Assembly: GCA_017937095.1 (NCBI GenBank)
Contig: JAGBEG010000013.1
Coordinates: forward strand, 1 to 64,000
Length of the DNA: 64,000 nt
Direction: 5' to 3'
Origin: Roseburia sp.
Lineage (GTDB): Bacteria > Bacillota > Clostridia > Lachnospirales > Lachnospiraceae
Part shown: positions 42,166-49,836 of the stretch, piece after piece
Layout of the letters: each line of letters begins with the position of its first letter
Numbering within the stretch: position 1 is the stretch's first letter
The notes under the pieces: generated by a model
Database searches by the model: none
What the model was told of the DNA's origin: nothing
Seen by the model: only the letters and a program-made list of their open reading frames with translations
Translations under genes and position numbers: made by a program

Positions 42166-43416
42166 TCAGTCTTTAAAAAATTCAATAATCTCTCTGTATC
42201 CCTCGCCATTTAATTTTTCTTTCTGGAATTTCTTATTCTTATTCATGCGCACCACGAGCACCTGCTTTCCTGCAGTCCGCTCCTCCTGCGCCTTCGCGAT
42301 TACCTCGGACACCTTCTCGGCGGAACAGCCCTTCTCGATTAAGAAAGCCACCTTCGGGCGCTGCATCGGCACAGTAAAGCCGCTCTCCATCAGAAGCAGG
42401 ATGATCCGCTCGAAGCCGATGGAAAATCCGCAAGCCGGAACGTCATTTCCCGTGAACTTGCCGACCATCTTGTCATAGCGTCCGCCGCCGCCGCATGCCG
42501 CGCCGAGCTCCGGCATCGCAATTTCAAAAATCGTTCCCGTATAATAGCTCATACCGCGCACGAGCGTCGGGTCGAATACCATCTTGAAATCAGCCGTCTT
42601 CGCCGCTTCCACGCTGCTTATGATTTCAAGCAGATTCTGTTCTACCTCCGGCTCGAGGAAATCCTTTAACTCATCTGCAAGATATTTGATACCGTTTTCG
42701 GCACTCTCCACACCCTTGAACAACGCAAGATATTTGTCGATTGCTTCCTGGGCATAGCCTTCCTTCTGCAATTCCTCCGCAACGCCGTCAAGTCCGATTT
42801 TATCCATCTTATCCAGGATGATAAATACGGTGTCGAACTCCTCTTCCGGGAAGCCGCTATACGCCGCCATTGCCTTTAAAATACGGCGCTCATTGATACG
42901 GATTTCAAAATTCTTAAAGCCAAGCTTTCCGATCGTCGTCGTCGTCGCAAGGATCAGCTCGATTTCCGCCAGATTGCTCGGCTCTCCGATGATATCAATA
43001 TCGCACTGCATGAACTGACGGTAGCGTCCCCTCTGCGGACGGTCCGCTCTCCACACGCTTCCCATCTGAAGCGCCTTAAACGGAGACGGCAGATCATTTG
43101 CATTGTTCGCATAGAAACGCACCAGCGGCACGGTCAGATCATAACGCATACCAAAGTCCACCAGATCCGCCTCTTCCTTCGCCTCATCAATCTTAAGCTT
43201 CTCGCCGCGCTTCATCACCTTAAAGATCAGCTTCTCGTTCTCGCCGCCCTGCTTGTTGCTCAGATTGGCGATGTTCTCCATACACGGCGTCTCAATCGGC
43301 GTAAAGCCGAAGCTGCGGTAGGTCTCCTTGATGACCTGCTGCACATAGTCGCGAATCTGCATCTCCTCCGGTAAAATATCCTTCATGCCGTTGACCGGCT
43401 TCTTGCTTAATGCCAT
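42166..43416 (-). CDS. hisS: Histidyl-tRNA synthetase
   Basis: This class II synthetase charges tRNA-His. The 416-aa protein has motif 1 near the N-terminus, motif 2 (QMGSVWRADRPQRGRYRQFMQCD), the histidine-specific VRGMSYYTGTIFEI region, motif 3 (CGFSIGFERIILLLM) and a C-terminal anticodon domain. It begins MALSKKPVNGMKDILPEE and is preceded by GGAGG. It is followed by aspS, and upstream of it lies a long leader with a strong promoter. Confidence 0.97.
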   Translation of the reverse strand: MALSKKPVNGMKDILPEEMQIRDYVQQVIKETYRSFGFTPIETPCMENIANLSNKQGGENEKLIFKVMKRGEKLKIDEAKEEADLVDFGMRYDLTVPLVRFYANNANDLPSPFKALQMGSVWRADRPQRGRYRQFMQCDIDIIGEPSNLAEIELILATTTTIGKLGFKNFEIRINERRILKAMAAYSGFPEEEFDTVFIILDKMDKIGLDGVAEELQKEGYAQEAIDKYLALFKGVESAENGIKYLADELKDFLEPEVEQNLLEIISSVEAAKTADFKMVFDPTLVRGMSYYTGTIFEIAMPELGAACGGGGRYDKMVGKFTGNDVPACGFSIGFERIILLLMESGFTVPMQRPKVAFLIEKGCSAEKVSEVIAKAQEERTAGKQVLVVRMNKNKKFQKEKLNGEGYREIIEFFKD

Positions 43417-43598
43417 GAAAGTTCCTCCATCTTTCTTATTTTTCTATCTATCATCTCATCGACACGTCTGAGATAATTCCAAACGTCCTTCGCATTTCAC
43501 TTCCTACAGTCGTTCCGGCAGCAGCAGCCCGACATTTTAAGCTGCCGCGCGCCTCTCCGTCCAGCTATCATTATATTTTTCACGTTATAAAGTGTCAA
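43417..43598 (-). promoter_or_regulatory. hisS-aspS promoter and structured leader
   Basis: On the minus strand TTGACA (43593-43598) and TATAAT (43570-43575) are exactly 17 bp apart, a near-perfect promoter. The leader of about 145 nt contains a GC-rich hairpin (cggcagc with gctgccg) and a second stem (tatctca with tgagata). I searched for the T-box core GGGTGG(N)ACCGCG and did not find it, so control by tRNA-His is not supported. Confidence 0.8.
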
Positions 43599-43653
43599 GC
43601 ATTTTGTAATATACAACAATCCTTTCAAAAATCTTATCGAATACTTTTTCACT

Positions 43654-43822
43654 CTAAACAGCCTCCCGATTTCTTATCAGCACGGCAATTGGCGTAATAA
43701 TTGTTTTCATCTCGTCAGACTCCCCTCTTTGTCCATGCAGATGACAAGCTCGCTCTTGATACCATTCAGCTCGATCCTATTATCCGCATCGGGCGTATCA
43801 AACCTTTCTACCTGTTTTCCGT
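43654..43822 (-). pseudogene. Remnant of a second XRE/DUF4097 regulator-CPBP protease pair
   Basis: This is a decayed copy of the module at 45583-47300. Bases 43707-43822 encode the last 37 or so residues of the regulator almost unchanged (VERFDTPDADNRIELNGIK and onward to a TGA). They are joined by the same 4-base ATGA overlap to a 19-codon mini-frame (43654-43710). That frame reads MKT and then jumps to ITPIAVLIRNREAV, which is the C-terminal part of the CPBP protease. About 240 internal codons of the protease and the first 260 codons of the regulator are missing. The clean MKT/ITPIAVL join indicates an internal deletion. Confidence 0.85.
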
Positions 43823-44022
43823 TATGTAGAGATTTGACTTCTGCTTTTGAGGTACAAAGCCCCATGCGGTTGTGCGGATTTTTTTAACAGATTTCGCCCA
43901 TCTTCGGTATGTTGGTATATGTAAGTAGAAGCTACTGCTTGCAGGCAATAAAAATCCCTCCAAACTTCCAAATGCGAAGTCGGAGAGTGTTTAAAGCATA
44001 ACAAAGCGGCTCACCGAAATTA
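43823..44022. other. Gene-free stretch beside the remnant
   Basis: Homology to the intact regulator stops abruptly at about 43822. The next 200 bases contain a 60-codon open frame on the minus strand (43822-44004) without a ribosome site or recognisable content. I see no gene or known element here. Confidence 0.5.
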
Positions 44023-44382
44023 CTATTCGGCATATACTTCCAAAAATGACGTGATTTTTCCATGTGTGTATTCGCCCTCAATCAGACCAAACTCTGGGTC
44101 ATAATATTTATCATCATAAAACAATGTCCAATGGGTATATCCCGCATCCGTATGGACCGTCAAAATCGAATACTTATAGGGAGCAGGATTCTTCTTTGAA
44201 ATACGCTTGTTCTTTTCCGCATGTCGGATACCGTAATAGTCAAGTATCTCTATCAGTTGACCGATACTTGTGGCTCCGTCTGTTTTCATATCTTTAATAA
44301 CTTCATCGACACTTTTTCCTGCAATCATGGCAATGCAAGCCTGTCCACATGTAAAGCAAGTAGGCTGTATAATCAGTTCCAT
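44023..44382 (-). CDS. Small C39-like cysteine peptidase
   Basis: This 119-aa protein looks like a minimal papain-like peptidase of the C39 type. The putative catalytic Cys lies in QPTCFTCGQACIAMIAGK near the N-terminus, and the His in YTHWTLFYDDKYYDPEFG, with an Asp after it. No signal peptide or membrane segment is seen, so it is probably cytoplasmic. The start at 44382 has AGGGAC upstream. It lies 35 bp after a second C39-like gene, and no ABC transporter or bacteriocin precursor is adjacent. Its substrate is unknown. The exact family is less certain than the fold. Confidence 0.7.
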   Translation of the reverse strand: MELIIQPTCFTCGQACIAMIAGKSVDEVIKDMKTDGATSIGQLIEILDYYGIRHAEKNKRISKKNPAPYKYSILTVHTDAGYTHWTLFYDDKYYDPEFGLIEGEYTHGKITSFLEVYAE

Positions 44383-44417
44383 ATATCGTCCCTCCATCAA
44401 TCCCGATTTCTTCAGCT

Positions 44418-45044
44418 CTAAAAACTGGAATTTTTAGATATTATTATATATGTATTTCTGTAAAATGGCATTTTAAGCATACTTGTATTCCATAGTTTTT
44501 TAAACTCTTTTACGGAAATTTTTCTGTTATAATTTTGCTCATTGGAATTAACAAAATCCACTAAAGATTCAGCAATAAAAATATATTGTTCATCATAACC
44601 AACAACAGGCACATAATGTAAGTAATTTTTATCCGTCTGTATCCGTATCATCACAATTACTGGATTTCCTTTGCTGACTTCATTTTTTAGTGCAGCGATA
44701 TTTCCGGCACAATACTTTATCTTAAAGCCATATTGGGAAAGTAAATTTAGTATCCCTCTTGGGTACACATATCCATCTTTCATTTTATTGGGAATGACCT
44801 CATATAAGTTATCACCATGTTCTTCAATATCCCAATGTCTCAAAATATAGGCTGATGAAAATGCAGAACATTTGTATCCATTTTGCAAGTCTATTCTGTT
44901 TGCTTTTGTAATGACAACCTCCTTTTTCCTGCATTTCATTGAAAAATGAAAGTGCAATGCACCCATTAGGAAACTATCTACAATTGTTGTAATTATCACA
45001 TAATTTACTAACGTTGAAAGCAATGCCACTATACCTATTTTCAT
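44418..45044 (-). CDS. Membrane-anchored C39-like cysteine peptidase
   Basis: This 208-aa protein has an N-terminal hydrophobic segment (about 3-30) that should anchor it in the membrane. A papain-like/C39 domain follows, with the putative catalytic Cys in YKCSAFSSAYILRH and His in LHYVPVVGYDEQYIFIAES. GAAGGGG precedes the ATG. The gene is clearly richer in A and T than the synthetases and hemZ around the island, a sign of foreign origin. It probably forms an operon with the smaller C39-like gene that follows it. Confidence 0.72.
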   Translation of the reverse strand: MKIGIVALLSTLVNYVIITTIVDSFLMGALHFHFSMKCRKKEVVITKANRIDLQNGYKCSAFSSAYILRHWDIEEHGDNLYEVIPNKMKDGYVYPRGILNLLSQYGFKIKYCAGNIAALKNEVSKGNPVIVMIRIQTDKNYLHYVPVVGYDEQYIFIAESLVDFVNSNEQNYNRKISVKEFKKLWNTSMLKMPFYRNTYIIISKNSSF

Positions 45045-45086
45045 ACTGCTAACCCCTTCATGAATCCCTGTTTGTCGCTTCCTTAA

Positions 45087-45272
45087 TCATCTCTGCATTT
45101 TTTCTTCAAGCCTTTTAATGACTGTTACCTGTAAATTCTTTGCGTCAATCAAACTTTCCCGCCTGCACTTCGGGCAGTAAAGGGGAAATTTTTTCAGCTC
45201 TGTATCTGCCCGTATCTGTAACCTTGTTTTGCTTCCGCAGACAGGGCAGCGTACCCATTCACGTTCCGCCAT
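45087..45272 (-). CDS. Cysteine-rich KTR-type zinc-ribbon protein
   Basis: This 61-aa protein has two CxxC pairs (VRCPVCGSKTRLQIR and PLYCPKCRRESLID) forming a zinc ribbon, and the KTRLQIR sequence that names the 'cysteine-rich KTR' family. Such proteins are small cargo genes commonly seen on clostridial integrative elements. AAGGAGA precedes the ATG. It lies directly after the broken DUF2975 gene and before the C39-like pair. Function unknown. Confidence 0.85.
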   Translation of the reverse strand: MAEREWVRCPVCGSKTRLQIRADTELKKFPLYCPKCRRESLIDAKNLQVTVIKRLEEKMQR

Positions 45273-45294
45273 AAAAATCTCCTTCTATTTCCCT

Positions 45295-45586
45295 TTATTT
45301 CTGCTCCAGTTCTGCACCGTAACGGACAACAACAGAAATTGCTATCAAGAAGATGCCGAATGTAATACTGCCCGCATCATCAAATCTATTCCATTTGTCC
45401 TTTGCTCATTTCAGCCGTAACCGACGGGAAATGAAGGAACTGGTTTTCCATGTTTAACACATCTGATGCCACAAGAGTTGCCCCGATGGACGCTAAAGCC
45501 ACTCCCACGATGGCAAATATCAGAATCATTTTTGAGAGTATCTGCAACACCCTCATACCTTTTTGAATTTTCTCTAAATTGCTCAT
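45295..45586 (-). pseudogene. DUF2975-type membrane protein gene with internal deletion
   Basis: The first 66 codons (45386-45586) encode the N-terminus of a DUF2975-like membrane protein (MSNLEKIQKGMRVLQILSK..., one helix). They stop at TAG after SKGQME. Beyond it, in another frame, codons down to a TAA at 45295-45297 encode DDAGSITFGIFLIAISVVV...GAELEQK, the usual C-terminus of the same family. Roughly the middle half is missing and the frame is shifted. The ATG overlaps the stop of the upstream CPBP protease gene by 4 bp, so it was once part of that operon. Confidence 0.82.
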
Positions 45587-46407
45587 TCTTTTATTTTCCT
45601 TTCTCCGCTATCATTATTTTCCAAAAACCTTTCGGCAGTCTTATTCCTTACAAGTACGGCAATCGGCGTGATGACCAGATACAGAACGGTCAAAATTACA
45701 AAGAACCCTATATCTGCATCCAGAAATACATAAAGGATATTAAAACCAAAGTGCAGCAATATCGAATAAAACAGGTTATTATGCCGTTCCAGAAAAATAT
45801 TCATCAGTACGGTGATGGATGTAATCACAACTATGTTGGAAATAACATAGGGGATTGCCCTCCAGTCGGTAAATTCCGAATCCACCGCCCATAACAGAGT
45901 ATGCCAGAAGCACCACACCAATCCCTGACAGACAGAGGATTTAAGGAAAGGGTACTTCTTGTTAAATTCCTCCCTCATAAAGCCCCGCCATCCCAATTCT
46001 TCGCCTGTCGGTCCCGAAGTAAGGGACAGAAAAATACTAAGCGGCAATGCCGTCGTCCCCGGATTGATGTAAGACAGCACAGATTTTTCCTCGATTATGG
46101 AAAAGATGAACAGCGACAATAAGCTGATGCCAAAAGTAAGGGCAAAGGAAAGCAGCAAAGGGAACCATTTCACTTTACCGGAAAAACACCTTTTCACAAA
46201 AGCCGTTCTTGTTTCACCGGGTCTGAAATGCTTCCAGCCAATCAAAAGCAGATAAGTCGGCGACCATGCAATAAGGTTGCGGACAATCCACATAACGACG
46301 GGCGGCGCATGGAAAACCAGACTTGCCGAGCCTGCCACAAAAATGATAAGCGCCCAGACTAAAATATAGGAGCTGATAATATATCTCTTCAGATAATTTG
46401 TTTTCAT
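45583..46407 (-). CDS. CPBP-family intramembrane protease (Abi/CAAX-type)
   Basis: This 274-aa protein has about seven membrane segments and the three motifs of CPBP (Abi) intramembrane metalloproteases: GEELGWRGFMREEF (two glutamates and an Arg), FWHTLLW, and SILLHFGFN. Members process peptides or act in bacteriocin self-immunity; the role here is not evident. Its ATG overlaps the stop of the XRE regulator (ATGA), so it is translationally coupled to it. A deleted copy of both genes lies at 43654-43822. Confidence 0.9.
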   Translation of the reverse strand: MKTNYLKRYIISSYILVWALIIFVAGSASLVFHAPPVVMWIVRNLIAWSPTYLLLIGWKHFRPGETRTAFVKRCFSGKVKWFPLLLSFALTFGISLLSLFIFSIIEEKSVLSYINPGTTALPLSIFLSLTSGPTGEELGWRGFMREEFNKKYPFLKSSVCQGLVWCFWHTLLWAVDSEFTDWRAIPYVISNIVVITSITVLMNIFLERHNNLFYSILLHFGFNILYVFLDADIGFFVILTVLYLVITPIAVLVRNKTAERFLENNDSGERKIKE

Positions 46408-47300
46408 CGCGTCAGACTCCCTTCTTTGTCCATGCAGATGACAAGCTCGCTCTTGATGCCATTGAGCTCGATCCTATTATCCGCATCGGGCGTATCAAAC
46501 CTTTCTGCCTGTTTTCCGTCTTTTTCATAAGAAATACTCGTGCCGATGCCTTTTGTAACGGCAGTAAAGATCGTGCCGTCCGGGATATGGATTTTCGATG
46601 TCGCCGATACCTGGTTGATTGCCACCTCTCCATTCAAGGATCGACAAACGACTTCCATATCAAGGTTACAGTCTATCTCTACCGTGCCAATGACATCCTC
46701 CAAAATAAGGCTCGGCGTCTTTGTATCAAGCTCTATGCTGTCGCACTCCAAAGACCGGACTTCCACAGCCCCTGCATTGACCGCGCATTCAATCTTCCCC
46801 ATATAAGGCGTTGGGATTTGAACGAAAATAATGACTGCTTCTTTCGCCGTTGCTTCGGAAACTCCGTTCCTGCGGTTTACATCCACATCAATCCTCTTTT
46901 TTATATCGTCAATTTTCACTTTAAAGTCGCTCTGAAGCGCAGAAAGCGTATTGGACGCCAGACGGACACGGATTTTCTCGCCCGTATAGCCTGACAGTAT
47001 CAATTTCTTTGCACCGCCAAATTTCATATCATAGCGTTTCGGCTCGTCGATGTCATACTCCGTGACGCTCTCAAAAAGATAATCCAACGGCTCTTTCGCT
47101 CTCCTTTCATTGGAGAGCAGCTCGTCAATGGAAATGTCGAACATGGCGGAAATTGCCCTGATGTTTTCAACGTCCGGGACGCCTGCGTCCGTTTCCCATT
47201 TCGTGACCGCCTGCCTTGACACACCCAGTTTTTCCGCCAACTGCTCCTGTGTCATCCCAGACTGTTTACGGATCGATTTTAACTTTTCTGCAAATGTCAT
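46404..47300 (-). CDS. XRE-family regulator with DUF4097-type beta-helix domain
   Basis: This 298-aa protein has an N-terminal XRE/Cro helix-turn-helix (about 5-60: KSIRKQSGMTQEQLAEKLGVSRQAVTKWE). After a linker it has a repetitive beta-strand domain (about 90-298) of the DUF4097 type, with a strand ladder such as SIELDTKTPSLILEDVIGTVEIDCNLDMEVV. It is not a membrane protein. AAAGGAGG precedes the ATG. A promoter with TTGTAA and TATACT at 17-bp spacing lies 27-60 bp upstream. It is first in an operon with the CPBP protease and the broken DUF2975 gene. The ligand or signal is unknown. Confidence 0.88.
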   Translation of the reverse strand: MTFAEKLKSIRKQSGMTQEQLAEKLGVSRQAVTKWETDAGVPDVENIRAISAMFDISIDELLSNERRAKEPLDYLFESVTEYDIDEPKRYDMKFGGAKKLILSGYTGEKIRVRLASNTLSALQSDFKVKIDDIKKRIDVDVNRRNGVSEATAKEAVIIFVQIPTPYMGKIECAVNAGAVEVRSLECDSIELDTKTPSLILEDVIGTVEIDCNLDMEVVCRSLNGEVAINQVSATSKIHIPDGTIFTAVTKGIGTSISYEKDGKQAERFDTPDADNRIELNGIKSELVICMDKEGSLTR

Positions 47301-47567
47301 TTTGTAACCTCCTTTATTTCGTTACGCCAAGTATAGGAACGTGCCTTTTGCATTACAAGCAAACAGAGATTACATTTCTGTTTTTCCTGCTACTTTACGT
47401 GGCATTTCACTGTTTCATAACACTTCCATTTCTATTTTCTAACGAACAGGACGTCTGCCTGCCGGCATTAAGTTAAAAAAAAGGACGTCCTATTCGTCAG
47501 AATAAGATTGTCCTTTAAAGCACAATATTCAGGTTTCATATTTACTGCGTATGAAATGAAGAAATTC
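47301..47567. other. Gene-free junction between hemZ and the accessory island
   Basis: No gene is seen. The stretch holds the promoter of the XRE regulator near 47300-47360, a short dyad aaacaga/tctgttt (47361-47383), and an inverted repeat near 47437-47497 (arms acgaacaggacgt and acgtcctattcgt, one mismatch). A run of T's on the minus strand beside the repeat makes it a plausible hemZ terminator. I could not find a matching direct repeat at the other end of the island. Confidence 0.5.
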
Positions 47568-49058
47568 TTACAAATCCGTAAACAATCTTTGTTTTCTATC
47601 AATCATTTCGTCTATTCTTTCGATATAGAGAGCCACGTCTTTCACATTCTCACACCGCTCAATCCGTCCATCCGGATAGACGCTTTTGCTGATGGAACCG
47701 GCGCCGCAGGCTATAATCGTCTGCTTCTCCTCCATAATCAGGACATTGTAAACGCCCGCCTTGCGCGGCGCGGCATAACCCACATTCTCAAGATTACCCG
47801 CCATGCCCTTCTGCCGGTAGAGATAGTACGGCGCAAGTCCCATCTCTTTCGCATAACCCGCGACCAGATCCATGTGTTCCTGCGTGTTGACCATCTTGTA
47901 ATTTTTATAATCTTCTTTAAACATATTAAGACGAGCCGCCCGCTTCAACGCCAGAGAATGGACGGTCAGGTTGTCCGGCGCAAGTTCTGCAATCTGTTCC
48001 ATCGTCCGGTGCACATCATCAAGCGTCTCCTCCGGGAGTCCCATAATTAAATCCATATTTATATTATCAAATCCCAGCTCCCGCGCCATATGAAAGCTCT
48101 CGATCGTCTGCCCGACCGTATGGTGCCGCCCGATCAGTTTTAGCGTCTCCTGCTTCATCGTCTGCGGATTGATCGAGATACGGGAAATTCCATTCTTACG
48201 GAGGACCTCAAGCTTCTCCCTTGTGATACTGTCCGGTCTTCCTGCTTCCACCGTAAATTCCAGACAGTCCGATAAGTCAAAGCTACATTTAATTTTTCTA
48301 ATCAATCGGTCCAACTGATAGGGTTCCAGTGTCGTCGGCGTACCGCCGCCGATGTAGATGGAATTAAGATGCTTTCTGCCAAACTTGACCGCCACAAAGT
48401 CAATTTCCTTCTCCAACGCATCCAGATAGGAGTCCACCCGTTTTGCCCACGATGCCAGCGGATAAGATGTAAAGGAACAATACAGGCACGTCGTCGGACA
48501 GAACGGTATACCGATATACAGGCTGTAGCCATTCTCATAGTCGATGCCGGACAGCAGCGCAAGCTCACGCTCCGCGATGTCAATGGAAAGTTCAATTTTC
48601 TCATCCGACGTAAAATACGTCTCCTTCATATAGCCGCGAATCTCTTCCCGGCTTTTCCCCTCTTCAAGGAACTTCATCGGAATCTTCGTCGGGCGGATGC
48701 CGGTAAGCGTCCCCCACGGAAGCTTCTTCCCGGTCTCATCAGAAAGCAGTTCATAGAGATTCTGCTTCAGGCGGTTCTTCGTATCTGTGCGGTCAGCAAA
48801 ATTCACCGGAAATTCCCGCGTGACCCATGTTCCGTCGTCTGTGTCCGCCAATTCGGACTCTTCCGGTATCTGCACTTTTTGCCGCCACCGAATCTGAATT
48901 GCATCCTCCCCATACTCTATATGCATTTTGGCAGTCACCGGCTCCTCATACTGCTTCTTCTCCGCTGAGACGCCGACATACTCCGCCGGAAAGAACGCCT
49001 TGATCAGAGAATGGATATCATACTCGAACTCGGGTTTGTTTAGTGTTACTTCTATCAT
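47568..49058 (-). CDS. hemZ: Coproporphyrinogen dehydrogenase-like radical SAM protein HemZ
   Basis: This 496-aa radical SAM protein matches HemZ of Firmicutes, a relative of oxygen-independent coproporphyrinogen III oxidase. The cluster-binding motif is in GIPFCPTTCLYCSFTSY (CxxxCxxC), followed by YIGGGTPTTLEPYQL and the INMDLIMGLPEET segment. The N-terminal 150 residues are specific to HemZ. The start at 49058 fits the family length, though its ribosome site is weak. It lies 44 bp after an MBL hydrolase gene, in the usual clostridial order relA, MBL, hemZ, and would normally be followed by hisS. Confidence 0.9.
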   Translation of the reverse strand: MIEVTLNKPEFEYDIHSLIKAFFPAEYVGVSAEKKQYEEPVTAKMHIEYGEDAIQIRWRQKVQIPEESELADTDDGTWVTREFPVNFADRTDTKNRLKQNLYELLSDETGKKLPWGTLTGIRPTKIPMKFLEEGKSREEIRGYMKETYFTSDEKIELSIDIAERELALLSGIDYENGYSLYIGIPFCPTTCLYCSFTSYPLASWAKRVDSYLDALEKEIDFVAVKFGRKHLNSIYIGGGTPTTLEPYQLDRLIRKIKCSFDLSDCLEFTVEAGRPDSITREKLEVLRKNGISRISINPQTMKQETLKLIGRHHTVGQTIESFHMARELGFDNINMDLIMGLPEETLDDVHRTMEQIAELAPDNLTVHSLALKRAARLNMFKEDYKNYKMVNTQEHMDLVAGYAKEMGLAPYYLYRQKGMAGNLENVGYAAPRKAGVYNVLIMEEKQTIIACGAGSISKSVYPDGRIERCENVKDVALYIERIDEMIDRKQRLFTDL

Positions 49059-49102
49059 ATCTAACTCTTTTCTTCGTATATTTCCTGTCATTCACACGCG
49101 GA

Positions 49103-49732
49103 CTACAGATATGGATTGTACATCCGCTCTGTCCCGATGGTCGTGATCTCATTGTGCCCCGTGTAAACCGTCGTCTCGTCCGGAAGCGGCATCAGCTTTT
49201 CCTCAATCGACCGTATCAGCGCCGACGCGCTCCCCTTCGGGAAATCCGTTCTGCCGACCGACTGCGCGAACAGGGTATCCCCCGAGAAAACTGCATTCTG
49301 ATAAGAAAAATAATAGCAGCAGCCTCCCACTGTATGCCCCGGCGTATGGAACACCCGGATATGAAAGCCTGCAAGGTCTATCTCCTGTTCATCCCGCAGA
49401 AAAACATCCGCATGGTAGACAAGCTCTCTGCCCTCCCAACCGCTCAGGTTGATTGCCGGGTTCTCCAGTGTCTCCTTCTCATGTTCCTCGGCATACACCT
49501 TGATACCATAGTGTTCTGCCAGTTCCGCCGCTCCTCCTGCATGGTCAAAATGTCCATGTGTCAGCAAAATTGCAACTGGATTTAATTTTTCTTCCTCTAT
49601 AATCTCCGCCAGACGACCTGCACTTGCACCCGGATCAACAATCAATACCTCATCCGTATTCTCATTAATCGCAAAATAACAGTTCGTCTGCACGCTTCCC
49701 ACCACATACTGTTCTACTCTAAGCGGCGCCAT
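49103..49732 (-). CDS. MBL-fold hydrolase (glyoxalase II-like)
   Basis: This 209-aa enzyme has the metallo-beta-lactamase fold with the zinc motif THGHFDHAGG, a downstream HTPGHTVGG, the Asp in FSGDTLF, and the final His in YTGHNEITT. These are the features of the glyoxalase II-like subgroup. No glutathione-binding tail is present, so the natural substrate is unclear. It sits between relA and hemZ, a conserved neighbourhood in Clostridia. Confidence 0.92.
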   Translation of the reverse strand: MAPLRVEQYVVGSVQTNCYFAINENTDEVLIVDPGASAGRLAEIIEEEKLNPVAILLTHGHFDHAGGAAELAEHYGIKVYAEEHEKETLENPAINLSGWEGRELVYHADVFLRDEQEIDLAGFHIRVFHTPGHTVGGCCYYFSYQNAVFSGDTLFAQSVGRTDFPKGSASALIRSIEEKLMPLPDETTVYTGHNEITTIGTERMYNPYL

Positions 49733-49836
49733 ATCCTATCCTCCCAGCCATTTGAACTTCTTTTCACACTGTGAAACTTAAAAGTTCCTGGCGAAATGCC
49801 CTCTGGCATAAGCATTAGAACTTCTTTTCACACTGT

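Noticed and set aside
43417-43598. T-box upstream of hisS-aspS
   Set aside because: The leader is structured, but the conserved GGGTGG(N)ACCGCG core and CGTCCC partner are not present.
43822-44004. 60-codon minus-strand frame next to the regulator remnant
   Set aside because: No ribosome site, begins where homology to the intact module breaks off, and shows no recognisable content.
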